From Halobacteriovorax sp. (GTDB lineage: Bacteria > Bdellovibrionota > Bacteriovoracia > Bacteriovoracales > Bacteriovoracaceae), in NCBI GenBank assembly GCA_002686115.1, contig NZAF01000006.1, positions 12,257 to 18,248 of the forward strand: a DNA stretch of 5,992 nt. The letters run 5' to 3'. Below, piece after piece: positions 1 through 5,924 of the stretch; within the stretch, counting starts at the first letter, position 1; each line of letters opens with the position of its first letter. The position numbers and the translations under genes were made by a program. The notes under the pieces are model-generated. The model saw only the letters and a list, made by a program, of their open reading frames with translations, was not told the origin of the DNA and made no database searches.

Positions 1-322
1 ATTCATTACAGAAAGCACTTTTTACATTTGTACATTCATTAACTTTACGAATAACCTCAGTCGTTCTTGTTTTCTCTTTAATATGAACAGGGTCTCTACA
101 AATATCTACTTCCCATATTGTTTTAAGATATTTATAGCGATCAAATCTTATATTTATTCGACAATCTTTTTTTTCAATCTCCAGCTTTTTGGTTAGAAGC
201 CCAAAAGGGAAAGACTTATGAGAAACACTCACTTTATAATTCGACTCAAAACAAGCATTTCCTTGAAAAGAGAGTGCATAACTTGAAAAAATAAATAATA
301 TACTAAACTTTAGAAATGACAT
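1..322 (-). CDS. Secreted cysteine-rich protein of unknown function (partial, C-terminus beyond left edge)
   Basis: An open frame of 107 codons runs from an ATG at 322-320 off the left edge without a stop. Residues 1-18 look like a Sec signal peptide: one Lys at position 5, a hydrophobic stretch of Ile/Leu/Phe at 6-12, and an A-L-S motif at 16-18 suggesting signal peptidase I cleavage before Phe19. C24 is not in a convincing lipobox (GNAC). The mature part is basic and has five cysteines in the visible stretch (24, 54, 75, 97, 105), which suggests disulfides in an oxidising compartment such as the periplasm. The start is supported by a GAGGT Shine-Dalgarno at 331-335. It overlaps the 3' end of the upstream gene by 20 nt in another frame, so the two are probably co-transcribed and translationally coupled. 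I do not recognise the family. Confidence 0.8.
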   Translation of the reverse strand, partial: MSFLKFSILFIFSSYALSFQGNACFESNYKVSVSHKSFPFGLLTKKLEIEKKDCRINIRFDRYKYLKTIWEVDICRDPVHIKEKTRTTEVIRKVNECTNVKSAFCNE

Positions 323-1406
323 TCTTATCTACCTCAATGGTTAAAACTGTCTGATCATATGGTAAAAAGTCTAAGTCATTATACTTTTTCTTTGTCTGAT
401 ATGTCACTTCTTGAATCATTTCGCTCGATTCAACCCAATTCTTTTTTAAGAATTGAAAATAAGCGTCATCTCCTAATTTATCTCTCGTATTTTTAAAAAA
501 TCCAGGAGAAAGAAGTACTATTCTCTCGCCTTTTTCAAGACTTATATTAGATGTTTTGTAATCAATACTTTTATCTGGATATGATTTTTCATTTCTCGTT
601 ACGAGTATTTTAGATTGATTCAGAAGTTCATGTGCGCCAATATTTAATATCTCCGCATTAAAATCAACAAGATCAATGGCCATTGCAAAAACAGATAACT
701 CTCCAAGTCCCTCAAAGTCTTTAATATGCCCCTTTAAAGTATCCTTTACTGTATCCATCTTTAAGTCAGTATTGACTCTAAAGTCATCTATAAAGCTTAA
801 AAATGTACCTACAGTAATATATGAGGTTGCATTGATAGAAAAAATCCATAGTTTATGATTGGACTTAAAAAATTCAAAAAATTCTCCACCTGATGAAGTC
901 CCTGCACAAAATCTAGAGTTAATTACAACTCCCCTAATTTTTTCATTACGAACAGGTACCATCTTTTGATGTAATCCCTTCACTCTTTGAAGCTGACCAA
1001 GCACTGACTGCATCACAGTATTCAGTTTTTTTAATAAAGTCTTTTGTGTTGTCACAACTGTGCGATTTACAAGATATGAAGAAATAAATGGAATATAAAG
1101 TGCAGTTGGCTTACTTAAATCAAATAGTCCAAGACACTTGAAGTTAGTTTTTCCTATTTTCTCGATAAGAGATTTTTGATTATCGTAATCTTCATCTTCA
1201 GAATTATATACAAGAAAGAATGATCCTAAATTCTTTGAGCTATCATGGGTTTTAAAAGATTTTAGACTCATAATTGTGTCAACGCCAATATCTGGCTCTG
1301 TTCTTTTCGTAAATTCAACATCTTCTCCAATAGGATTGAAAAATAGCTCTTCTAGCCAACCTATTGTTTTATCATCAAGATCATTTTCGATAAGGTGAAT
1401 ATCCAT
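303..1406 (-). CDS. Degenerate SpoIIE/RsbU-like (PP2C) phosphatase-fold protein, probably catalytically inactive
   Basis: The 367-residue cytoplasmic protein has no signal peptide or membrane segment. Residues about 135-365 follow the layout of SpoIIE/RsbU-type PP2C phosphatases: an entry helix and M-V-P at 149-151, GGEFFEFF at 173-180 for the usual GGDFYDFF, an N-x-GxH-like NIGAH at 255-259, LSPGFFKN at 299-306 for the usual YTDGVTE, and YDQT at 350-353 for DDxT. The metal-binding acids are mostly lost: Asp to Glu175, the Asp of DVSGHG to Asn192 (with no SGHG), the Asp of TDG to Pro301, and the first Asp of DDxT to Tyr350; D351 remains. Residues 1-110 alternate strands and helices and might be a degenerate receiver, with no phosphoacceptor Asp I can assign. 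A REC plus pseudo-PP2C layout would resemble RssB, an adaptor. The ATG is preceded by AAGGA at 1418-1422, 11 nt away. It ends in TAG at 303-305, inside the next gene. The fold call is by motif reading; the inactivity is inferred. Confidence 0.75.
   Translation of the reverse strand: MDIHLIENDLDDKTIGWLEELFFNPIGEDVEFTKRTEPDIGVDTIMSLKSFKTHDSSKNLGSFFLVYNSEDEDYDNQKSLIEKIGKTNFKCLGLFDLSKPTALYIPFISSYLVNRTVVTTQKTLLKKLNTVMQSVLGQLQRVKGLHQKMVPVRNEKIRGVVINSRFCAGTSSGGEFFEFFKSNHKLWIFSINATSYITVGTFLSFIDDFRVNTDLKMDTVKDTLKGHIKDFEGLGELSVFAMAIDLVDFNAEILNIGAHELLNQSKILVTRNEKSYPDKSIDYKTSNISLEKGERIVLLSPGFFKNTRDKLGDDAYFQFLKKNWVESSEMIQEVTYQTKKKYNDLDFLPYDQTVLTIEVDKNVISKV
331..335 (-). promoter_or_regulatory. Shine-Dalgarno for the secreted cysteine-rich protein
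   Basis: GAGGT on the minus strand lies 8 nt before the ATG at 322-320, inside the coding sequence of the upstream gene. It decides the start of the partial gene, which has no space of its own for a leader, and supports re-initiation or coupled translation. Confidence 0.6.
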
Positions 1407-1485
1407 ACTCTAGCAAATCCTTAAGTTATTTAAATTACTTATATTTTAACATCAATTCGCTATCGAGGAGTAATTTTTTGAAAAT

Positions 1486-1501
1486 GGTGACATATGTCAT
1501 A
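1486..1501. promoter_or_regulatory. Possible Crp/Fnr-family operator (perfect 12-bp palindrome)
   Basis: TGACATATGTCA at 1488-1499 is a perfect palindrome. With its flanks it reads GGTGA-N6-TCATA, four of five matches in each half to the Crp consensus TGTGA-N6-TCACA. Short AAAAT (1481-1485) and ATTTT (1501-1505) arms extend the dyad imperfectly. It sits almost exactly mid-way between two divergent genes (starts at 1406 and 1589), where one regulator could act on both. Its centre would be about 58 nt upstream of the start site implied by the neighbouring sigma-28-like promoter. A short palindrome in AT-rich DNA can arise by chance, so this is only suggestive. Confidence 0.4.
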
Positions 1502-1518
1502 TTTTACCTATCCCTGAT

Positions 1519-1545
1519 TAAAGTTATACGCCTAATTTCCGTAAA
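1519..1545 (+). promoter_or_regulatory. Sigma-28 (FliA)-like promoter for the HD-GYP gene
   Basis: TAAAGTTA (1519-1526), an 11-nt spacer and TCCGTAAA (1538-1545) match the enterobacterial FliA consensus TAAAGTTT-N11-GCCGATAA at 12 of 16 positions with exact spacing, including the TAAA and CCG cores. Transcription would start near 1552, giving a leader of about 37 nt before the ATG at 1589. I saw no good sigma-70 promoter in this interval for the plus strand: TATAAC at 1565-1570 lacks a matching -35. The consensus comes from other bacteria, and the match is by eye. Confidence 0.45.
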
Positions 1546-1588
1546 GTATATGTGATAGAATTAATATAACCGAGCATTTGGGTAAAGT

Positions 1589-2299
1589 ATGGGTAAAAAA
1601 TCTAATAATTCAAACGTTTTAAATTTCGATAAATCATTATCGAAGGACACAAAATTTTTTTCAGATAAAGAAAAACTTGAAGCGGATAATATCATTAAGA
1701 TGATGTTAAAAACGTTAAAGATTAAAGATGAATACACATATGGTCATAGTATAAGAGTCGCTTATTTTAGCGTTGTCACTGGTAATGAAATGAGATTAAG
1801 TGCAGATGAGATGTATAATCTCGAATTGGCCGCACTATTTCACGACCTCGGTAAGATCGGTGTCCCAAATCAGGTCTTAAACAAACCTTCTAGATTAGAA
1901 GAAGATGAATTCTTAGTAATGAAAAAACATCCAGAAATGAGTTCCACTATTTTGGAAGATATTCCTCTATTTAAAGATATTGCACTCTATGCAAAACATC
2001 ATCATGAAAGATATGACGGAAGAGGTTATCCATCAAAACTAAAAGGTGAAGACATTCCGCTCGCTTCTAGAATTATACTCATAGCAGACACATTTGATGC
2101 AATGACTTCGACAAGACCATATAGAAAAGGTCTTCCATATCAAGTTGCTTATGATGAATTAAAAGAGTTTTCAGGTTCTCAATTTGACCCTAATGTTGTT
2201 GAACACTTCATAAAGGCTATGAAGAGAGAAGAATTAACGAATGCGGAGACATTCAACTTGTCTCTGATCTCTGGTGACTTTCTAAAAGATGCTGCATAA
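1589..2299 (+). CDS. Stand-alone HD-GYP domain cyclic-di-GMP phosphodiesterase
   Basis: The 236-residue soluble protein is nearly all HD-GYP domain, the family that hydrolyses cyclic-di-GMP to pGpG and/or GMP at a two- or three-metal site. After a polar N-terminus (1-30), the signature residues are all visible: H53 in GHSIRV, H85-D86 with K89 in FHDLGKIG, K113-H114-P115, HHE at 138-140, DG at 143-144, GYP at 146-148, and IADTFDAMTSTRPYRK at 165-180. With this complete set it should be active. There is no receiver, PAS or GAF domain, unlike RpfG-type regulators, so any signal must act through the short N-terminus, a partner or expression level. The ATG follows an in-frame TAA three nt upstream of codon -1, so no longer form is possible; the Shine-Dalgarno is weak (GGGTAAAG). 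It is transcribed alone, divergent from the pseudo-phosphatase and convergent with the kinase operon, probably from the sigma-28-like promoter. Function is certain at family level; its targets are unknown. Confidence 0.93.
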   Translation: MGKKSNNSNVLNFDKSLSKDTKFFSDKEKLEADNIIKMMLKTLKIKDEYTYGHSIRVAYFSVVTGNEMRLSADEMYNLELAALFHDLGKIGVPNQVLNKPSRLEEDEFLVMKKHPEMSSTILEDIPLFKDIALYAKHHHERYDGRGYPSKLKGEDIPLASRIILIADTFDAMTSTRPYRKGLPYQVAYDELKEFSGSQFDPNVVEHFIKAMKREELTNAETFNLSLISGDFLKDAA

Positions 2300-2336
2300 A
2301 TAGCACTTACTTCACTTTAAATAATATCCATGAATT

Positions 2337-2367
2337 AAAAAATGAAGCAGCTTTTATGCTGCTTCAT
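2337..2367 (-). terminator. Rho-independent terminator of the HPt-REC/cheA operon
   Basis: A perfect 10-bp stem (ATGAAGCAGC at 2342-2351 with GCTGCTTCAT at 2358-2367) with a 6-nt loop is followed, on the minus strand, by a short U run (2341-2337). The stem's first arm encodes the kinase's last codons (Asp-Glu-Ala-Ala), and the TAA stop at 2356-2354 lies in the loop. On the plus strand the same hairpin is followed by CAAAG, not by a T run, so it should not work well as an intrinsic terminator for the HD-GYP gene. Confidence 0.8.
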
Positions 2368-4885
2368 CAAAGATATCATCGTTATCTATTATAGGCTCAT
2401 CCGTATACATCTCTTTATAATTCTTGAAAATATAATCTGTATCAAGCACATTTAATGTATTCTCATTGATATATACTGTGCCTTGTATTTCTTCATTATT
2501 AGAAAAAAGCTCGTCTACATTTTCATACGAATTTAGAATATCATTGATCTCAGAAACAATTAGGCCAATCTTTTTGTCATCATTATTTAATACTACAACT
2601 TTAAGAATATCTTGTTTCCTAATTAAAGAACCATGAGTTTTTTGATCTAATTCTACGAGAGGTAAGAAGTTATCTCGATATCTATAAATTGGTATATTAC
2701 CACTATAAGTAATTTTAGAGGAATGAAATTCTTCTAAACGATCGATACTATCCAGTGGGATACAGGCATTTGGAATTCCTTGCATATGAACCTGAACATA
2801 TTCTCCAGTAATACTCATATCTGTAGACTCTAGGTCATCTGCAAAATCACTTTCCACATCATTAATACTAATTCCTACATAAGAAGCAATCTTTTCAAGG
2901 TCAAATATAAGGGCCATCTCACCATCGCCAATAAGAGTTGCACCTAAGAACAAGACGTCATCGCTTTGAAGTTTTTTAACTAGTTTTTTCACAACGATTT
3001 CTTCGATATCATGAACATCGTCAACAACGATTCCATAATGAAATTGTTCATTTTTTAAAACTATAACACTACAGCCTTCATGACATTCTTCTTGTCCATA
3101 AAAGTCTTTTCTTAAGTCTACAATTGGTATTAACTCATCATGTAATCTGATGACGTAACCATCTCCTAGCTCTTCAATAAGGTCTTTTGATTTTTCGACA
3201 TCTACGACTTCTGAAATATCATCAAGAGGAATTGCGAATTGCTCTTGACCTAAACTAATCATAAGTGACTTAATGATGAGTACAGAGCGTGGGATAGGTA
3301 TAGAAATATTAAATGTAGTCCCTTCCCCAAGTCTCGAGTCTATATTAATTTTTCCATTTATCGACTCAACTGAGCTTTTTACCATATCCATTCCGACACC
3401 CCTTCCAGAAATATCGGTAACCGCACTTGCGGTAGAAAAGCCAGAGTCGAAAATAAGTCCTAAAATCTTTTGAGAACTCATTTTATCTAAATCTTCTTTA
3501 GTATATAATTCTTTTTCTATTGCCTTTTCAATCAATCGTTTCTTATCAATTCCGTTTCCATCATCCTTCACTCTGACAATAATATTTTCACCCTCAAGAT
3601 AAGTACTTATTTTCAAAGTACCTGTTTTATCTTTTCCAATCTCTTCTCTTTTACTAACAGTTTCAATACCATGATCTATACCATTTCGAACAAGATGCAC
3701 GAGTGCATTTGACAAGACCTTTCCTACTGATGTGTCAACTCTCAACTCTTCACCTTCAAGAATTAAATCTACATCTTTACTTAATTTCTTACTTGCATCT
3801 CTAACGACTCTTTTTAGAGGACGATATATACCAGAGATAGTAACCTTTCTCATTTCGCTTATCTGATTCTGTAATTGTGAGCTAACCTTATGCATCTCAT
3901 CTAATGAGTCTGTAAGCACATCTATATCTTTATCACCTTCATACTTACCTTCAATCTTCGAAACACTTTTTAAGACCATATTTCTAAGAACTGTAATTTC
4001 ACCACTAAGCTCCATAAACTCATCTAGCAATGATACTTGTATCCCAAGTTTTTCATCTTCTACTTTTTTCTCTTTCGCTAGTTTTTCGTTCTTATCTTGG
4101 TGATCTTCTTCAACATCTTCTTTCTTTATATTTTCTAAATTGAATATCTTAATATCATCGGCAATTTCAAACTCGTATCTCTCGCCCTTACTAATATCGC
4201 TATACATTCTTCTAAGAACATCAAGTCCTTTTAGTAGGATATCAATAATCTCATTATTTACTTGAATTCCACCATGCTTTAAATTCCCAACAAGATCTTC
4301 ATAATGATGTGCAAATTCAGGAAGTGTTACTAAACCAACACAAGAAGCAGTTCCTTTAATGGTATGTAATAACCTAAAGTATGTATTTAAACACTCGACA
4401 TCATTGGGCGAATCTTCAAGTTGTAAGATTAACTCCTCTATTTCATCAAGCATAGGGCTTGACTCATCTACGAAGGAGCTTATCATTTCATACTCTTCTT
4501 CTAATTGCCCCATGTACCTTTCAAAGTCTACTTGAATTTGTTCGATAAGCGTTTCTTGCGCAAATGGTTTTTGAATAAACTTGGAGATTTTTAATTCCAT
4601 CCCCTTAACGGCCATTTCTTTGTTATAGTAGCCAGTCACCATGAAAAAAGGAATGAATATATTATTTTGAATGATCCCCTCTCTTAACTCAAGACCATTC
4701 ATCTCAGGCATTTTGTAATCACTAATGATTGTAATGATTGATGTTTTATTTTCTATAATGTATTTGAGAGCCTTCTCTGGATTTGAGAAAGTAACAACCT
4801 CATGACCAATCTCTTCCAGACTAGACTTATATATCTCAAGAATTATTTCTTCATCATCAACACATACAATTTTATAATCACGCAT
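2354..4885 (-). CDS. cheA: Hybrid CheA histidine kinase: receiver-HPt-dimerisation-ATPase-CheW-CheW
   Basis: The 843-residue soluble kinase is of the CheA family, longer than the usual 650-700. In order: a receiver at about 3-120 (acidic D10-D11, phospho-acceptor D56 in ISDYKMP, T84, K106 before P107); an HPt at about 130-240 with H174 in HTIKG; a charged 250-280 linker instead of a recognisable CheY-binding P2 domain; dimerisation helices from about 281-345; an ATPase with N box HLVRNGIDHGIE (397-408, N401), DDGNGID (441-447), SGFSTA (481-486) and GRGVGMD (494-500); a CheW-like P5 domain at about 533-670; and a second, more divergent CheW-like domain at about 693-825. All phosphotransfer residues are present, so it should autophosphorylate H174 and bind an adaptor or receptor array. 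An N-terminal receiver is unusual, since CheA hybrids such as FrzE carry it at the C-terminus. It follows the HPt-REC gene by 7 nt. No receptor, CheW, CheR or CheB gene is in the window. Confidence 0.93.
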   Translation of the reverse strand: MRDYKIVCVDDEEIILEIYKSSLEEIGHEVVTFSNPEKALKYIIENKTSIITIISDYKMPEMNGLELREGIIQNNIFIPFFMVTGYYNKEMAVKGMELKISKFIQKPFAQETLIEQIQVDFERYMGQLEEEYEMISSFVDESSPMLDEIEELILQLEDSPNDVECLNTYFRLLHTIKGTASCVGLVTLPEFAHHYEDLVGNLKHGGIQVNNEIIDILLKGLDVLRRMYSDISKGERYEFEIADDIKIFNLENIKKEDVEEDHQDKNEKLAKEKKVEDEKLGIQVSLLDEFMELSGEITVLRNMVLKSVSKIEGKYEGDKDIDVLTDSLDEMHKVSSQLQNQISEMRKVTISGIYRPLKRVVRDASKKLSKDVDLILEGEELRVDTSVGKVLSNALVHLVRNGIDHGIETVSKREEIGKDKTGTLKISTYLEGENIIVRVKDDGNGIDKKRLIEKAIEKELYTKEDLDKMSSQKILGLIFDSGFSTASAVTDISGRGVGMDMVKSSVESINGKINIDSRLGEGTTFNISIPIPRSVLIIKSLMISLGQEQFAIPLDDISEVVDVEKSKDLIEELGDGYVIRLHDELIPIVDLRKDFYGQEECHEGCSVIVLKNEQFHYGIVVDDVHDIEEIVVKKLVKKLQSDDVLFLGATLIGDGEMALIFDLEKIASYVGISINDVESDFADDLESTDMSITGEYVQVHMQGIPNACIPLDSIDRLEEFHSSKITYSGNIPIYRYRDNFLPLVELDQKTHGSLIRKQDILKVVVLNNDDKKIGLIVSEINDILNSYENVDELFSNNEEIQGTVYINENTLNVLDTDYIFKNYKEMYTDEPIIDNDDIFDEAA

Positions 4886-4888
4886 ATT

Positions 4889-4894
4889 TCACCT
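4889..4894 (-). promoter_or_regulatory. Shine-Dalgarno of cheA overlapping the stop codon of the upstream gene
   Basis: AGGTGA (minus strand, 4894-4889) lies 3 nt before the cheA ATG at 4885-4883. Its AG is the end of the TAG stop (4895-4893) of the HPt-receiver gene. Ribosomes finishing the first gene would be placed on the start of the second, which should couple translation and keep the two products in fixed ratio. Confidence 0.65.
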
Positions 4895-5855
4895 ACGAAA
4901 ATAACTCATGACTTAAACTCACAAGTTTTTTAATTTCATTCTTTATTAGTTCGACCTCATTTTCACGACCTGACTCAATTAATATCTTTTCCTGGTTTGC
5001 AAATTGATACATGACATAATCGAGACTTTTTTCTATTAACCTTTTTGCCTTAACATTTTTCAACAAACTATCAACAAGTGAGATGATCGTTTTGTCATCA
5101 AGTGGTTTTTCTATGAAGTAACTAGCTCCAGATTTTAAACCTGCAAGTACAGCATCTTTAGTAACAAAACCTGATATAAATATGATAGGTATCTTAAGTC
5201 CAGATTCATCAAGTTTCTTAAGCATTGTTAACCCATCTACTTTTGGCATCTTTATATCTGATAAGATGATATCAGGATGGTCATCATCGATAGCCTTTAG
5301 AACTTCTTCTCCATCAAGAAATGATCGTACTCTTACATTCATACCTTCTAAAATCTCAGTAACTAATTCAACAATCAGAGGCTCATCATCTACAACGTAC
5401 GCATAGCCTTGAAATTTCTTATCACCTTTCGAGGCTTTATCTACAACTTTAGCTTTTACCGAAACTTCTTTTTTAGGAGGTTCTACTTTTAAATCTTTAG
5501 CTACTTTCTCTGTCTGCTCAGTTTCTTTAGAAAAAGAATCTATATATTCAAAATTTAATTTATCTGTTTCAAAGAACTCTCTCGATGCATCAATTCCTTT
5601 TAAGAAATAGTCAGTTGCTCCTTCCGGAAATTCATCCTTAATCTGCGTTAGAAGTGTTTCCAATTTGTGCAAGTGCTCTTGCAGTTCATTGATGCCAAAC
5701 ATACCACTTGCACCCTTCAAACTATGAAAGGCCCTGAATATACTATTGTAAGATTGTTTAAAGTCTTTACCGTTATCAATATCCAAAAGTGCCTCTTCTG
5801 CTTCATCTAAAAGTTCCACAGCTTCAATAATAAAATTTTCTTTTAAACCATCCAC
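4893..5855 (-). CDS. HPt-receiver phosphorelay protein
   Basis: The 320-residue cytoplasmic protein has an HPt domain at about 1-105, with phospho-histidine H44 in FHSLKGASGMFG. A charged, flexible linker (about 106-148, Lys/Glu/Pro-rich) leads to a receiver at about 150-268 with all key residues: D156-D157, phospho-acceptor D200 in LSDIKMP, S228 in the Thr/Ser position, and K250-P251. A helical tail at about 269-320 could dimerise or bind a partner. There is no DNA-binding or enzymatic output domain, so it probably moves phosphate between partners, for example as target or phosphate sink of the adjacent CheA hybrid. It uses a GTG start (5855-5853) with a good AGGGAGA Shine-Dalgarno. It is the first gene of the operon, with cheA starting 7 nt after its stop. 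Its HPt resembles the P1 domain of CheA; there is no kinase domain, so H44 must be phosphorylated in trans. Confidence 0.9.
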   Translation of the reverse strand: MDGLKENFIIEAVELLDEAEEALLDIDNGKDFKQSYNSIFRAFHSLKGASGMFGINELQEHLHKLETLLTQIKDEFPEGATDYFLKGIDASREFFETDKLNFEYIDSFSKETEQTEKVAKDLKVEPPKKEVSVKAKVVDKASKGDKKFQGYAYVVDDEPLIVELVTEILEGMNVRVRSFLDGEEVLKAIDDDHPDIILSDIKMPKVDGLTMLKKLDESGLKIPIIFISGFVTKDAVLAGLKSGASYFIEKPLDDKTIISLVDSLLKNVKAKRLIEKSLDYVMYQFANQEKILIESGRENEVELIKNEIKKLVSLSHELFS

Positions 5856-5860
5856 AATAT

Positions 5861-5867
5861 TCTCCCT
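5861..5867 (-). promoter_or_regulatory. Shine-Dalgarno for a GTG start
   Basis: AGGGAGA on the minus strand is 5 nt from the GTG at 5855-5853. It is the strongest ribosome-binding site in the window and decides the GTG start of the HPt-receiver gene. Confidence 0.65.
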
Positions 5868-5874
5868 ACATTAT

Positions 5875-5901
5875 TTATCGACAGAATGATTAATATCTTT
5901 T
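5875..5901 (-). promoter_or_regulatory. Sigma-28 (FliA)-like promoter for the HPt-REC/cheA operon
   Basis: On the minus strand, AAAAGATA (5901-5894), an 11-nt spacer and GTCGATAA (5882-5875) match TAAAGTTT-N11-GCCGATAA at 12 of 16 positions with exact spacing; the -10 matches 7 of 8. Transcription would start near 5868, giving a very short leader that begins at the Shine-Dalgarno. The -35 lacks its first T, and the region is AT-rich, so this remains a candidate. Confidence 0.45.
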
Positions 5902-5906
5902 AAATT
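5878..5906 (+). promoter_or_regulatory. Possible sigma-70 promoter for the right-edge gene
   Basis: TCGACA (5878-5883), a 17-nt spacer and TAAATT (5901-5906) match TTGACA/TATAAT at 5 and 4 of 6 positions. It faces the gene starting at 5925 and overlaps the oppositely directed sigma-28-like promoter, so the two would compete for polymerase if both are real. The leader would be only about 13 nt. Confidence 0.25.
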
Positions 5907-5924
5907 TTTATAGGAAATAATATT

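Noticed and set aside
676..858. Plus-strand open frame of 60 codons
   Set aside because: It lies wholly antisense to the pseudo-phosphatase gene, has no family resemblance and no independent support.
1427..1455. Minus-strand TTGATG with a weak TAAATA/TTAAAT 16-17 nt away, as promoter of the pseudo-phosphatase gene
   Set aside because: The -10 matches only 3-4 of 6, and the implied start would fall on the Shine-Dalgarno, so it is not supported.
1410..1480. CTCGATAG on the minus strand as a third sigma-28-like -10
   Set aside because: It matches 5 of 8, and no TAAA-like -35 lies at the right distance.
1541..1590. GTAAAGTAT occurring twice (1541-1549 and 1582-1590) as a direct repeat or operator pair
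   Set aside because: Nine AT-rich bases repeated 41 nt apart, one copy running into the start codon, is within chance expectation; no wider similarity surrounds them.
2352..2357. The 2337-2367 hairpin as a bidirectional terminator
   Set aside because: The plus-strand side is followed by CAAAG, with no T run after the stem.
3273..3473. Plus-strand open frame of 66 codons
   Set aside because: It is antisense to the well-supported ATPase region of cheA.
5182..5406. Plus-strand open frame of 74 codons
   Set aside because: It is antisense to the receiver domain of the HPt-receiver gene and is explained by that gene's codon pattern.
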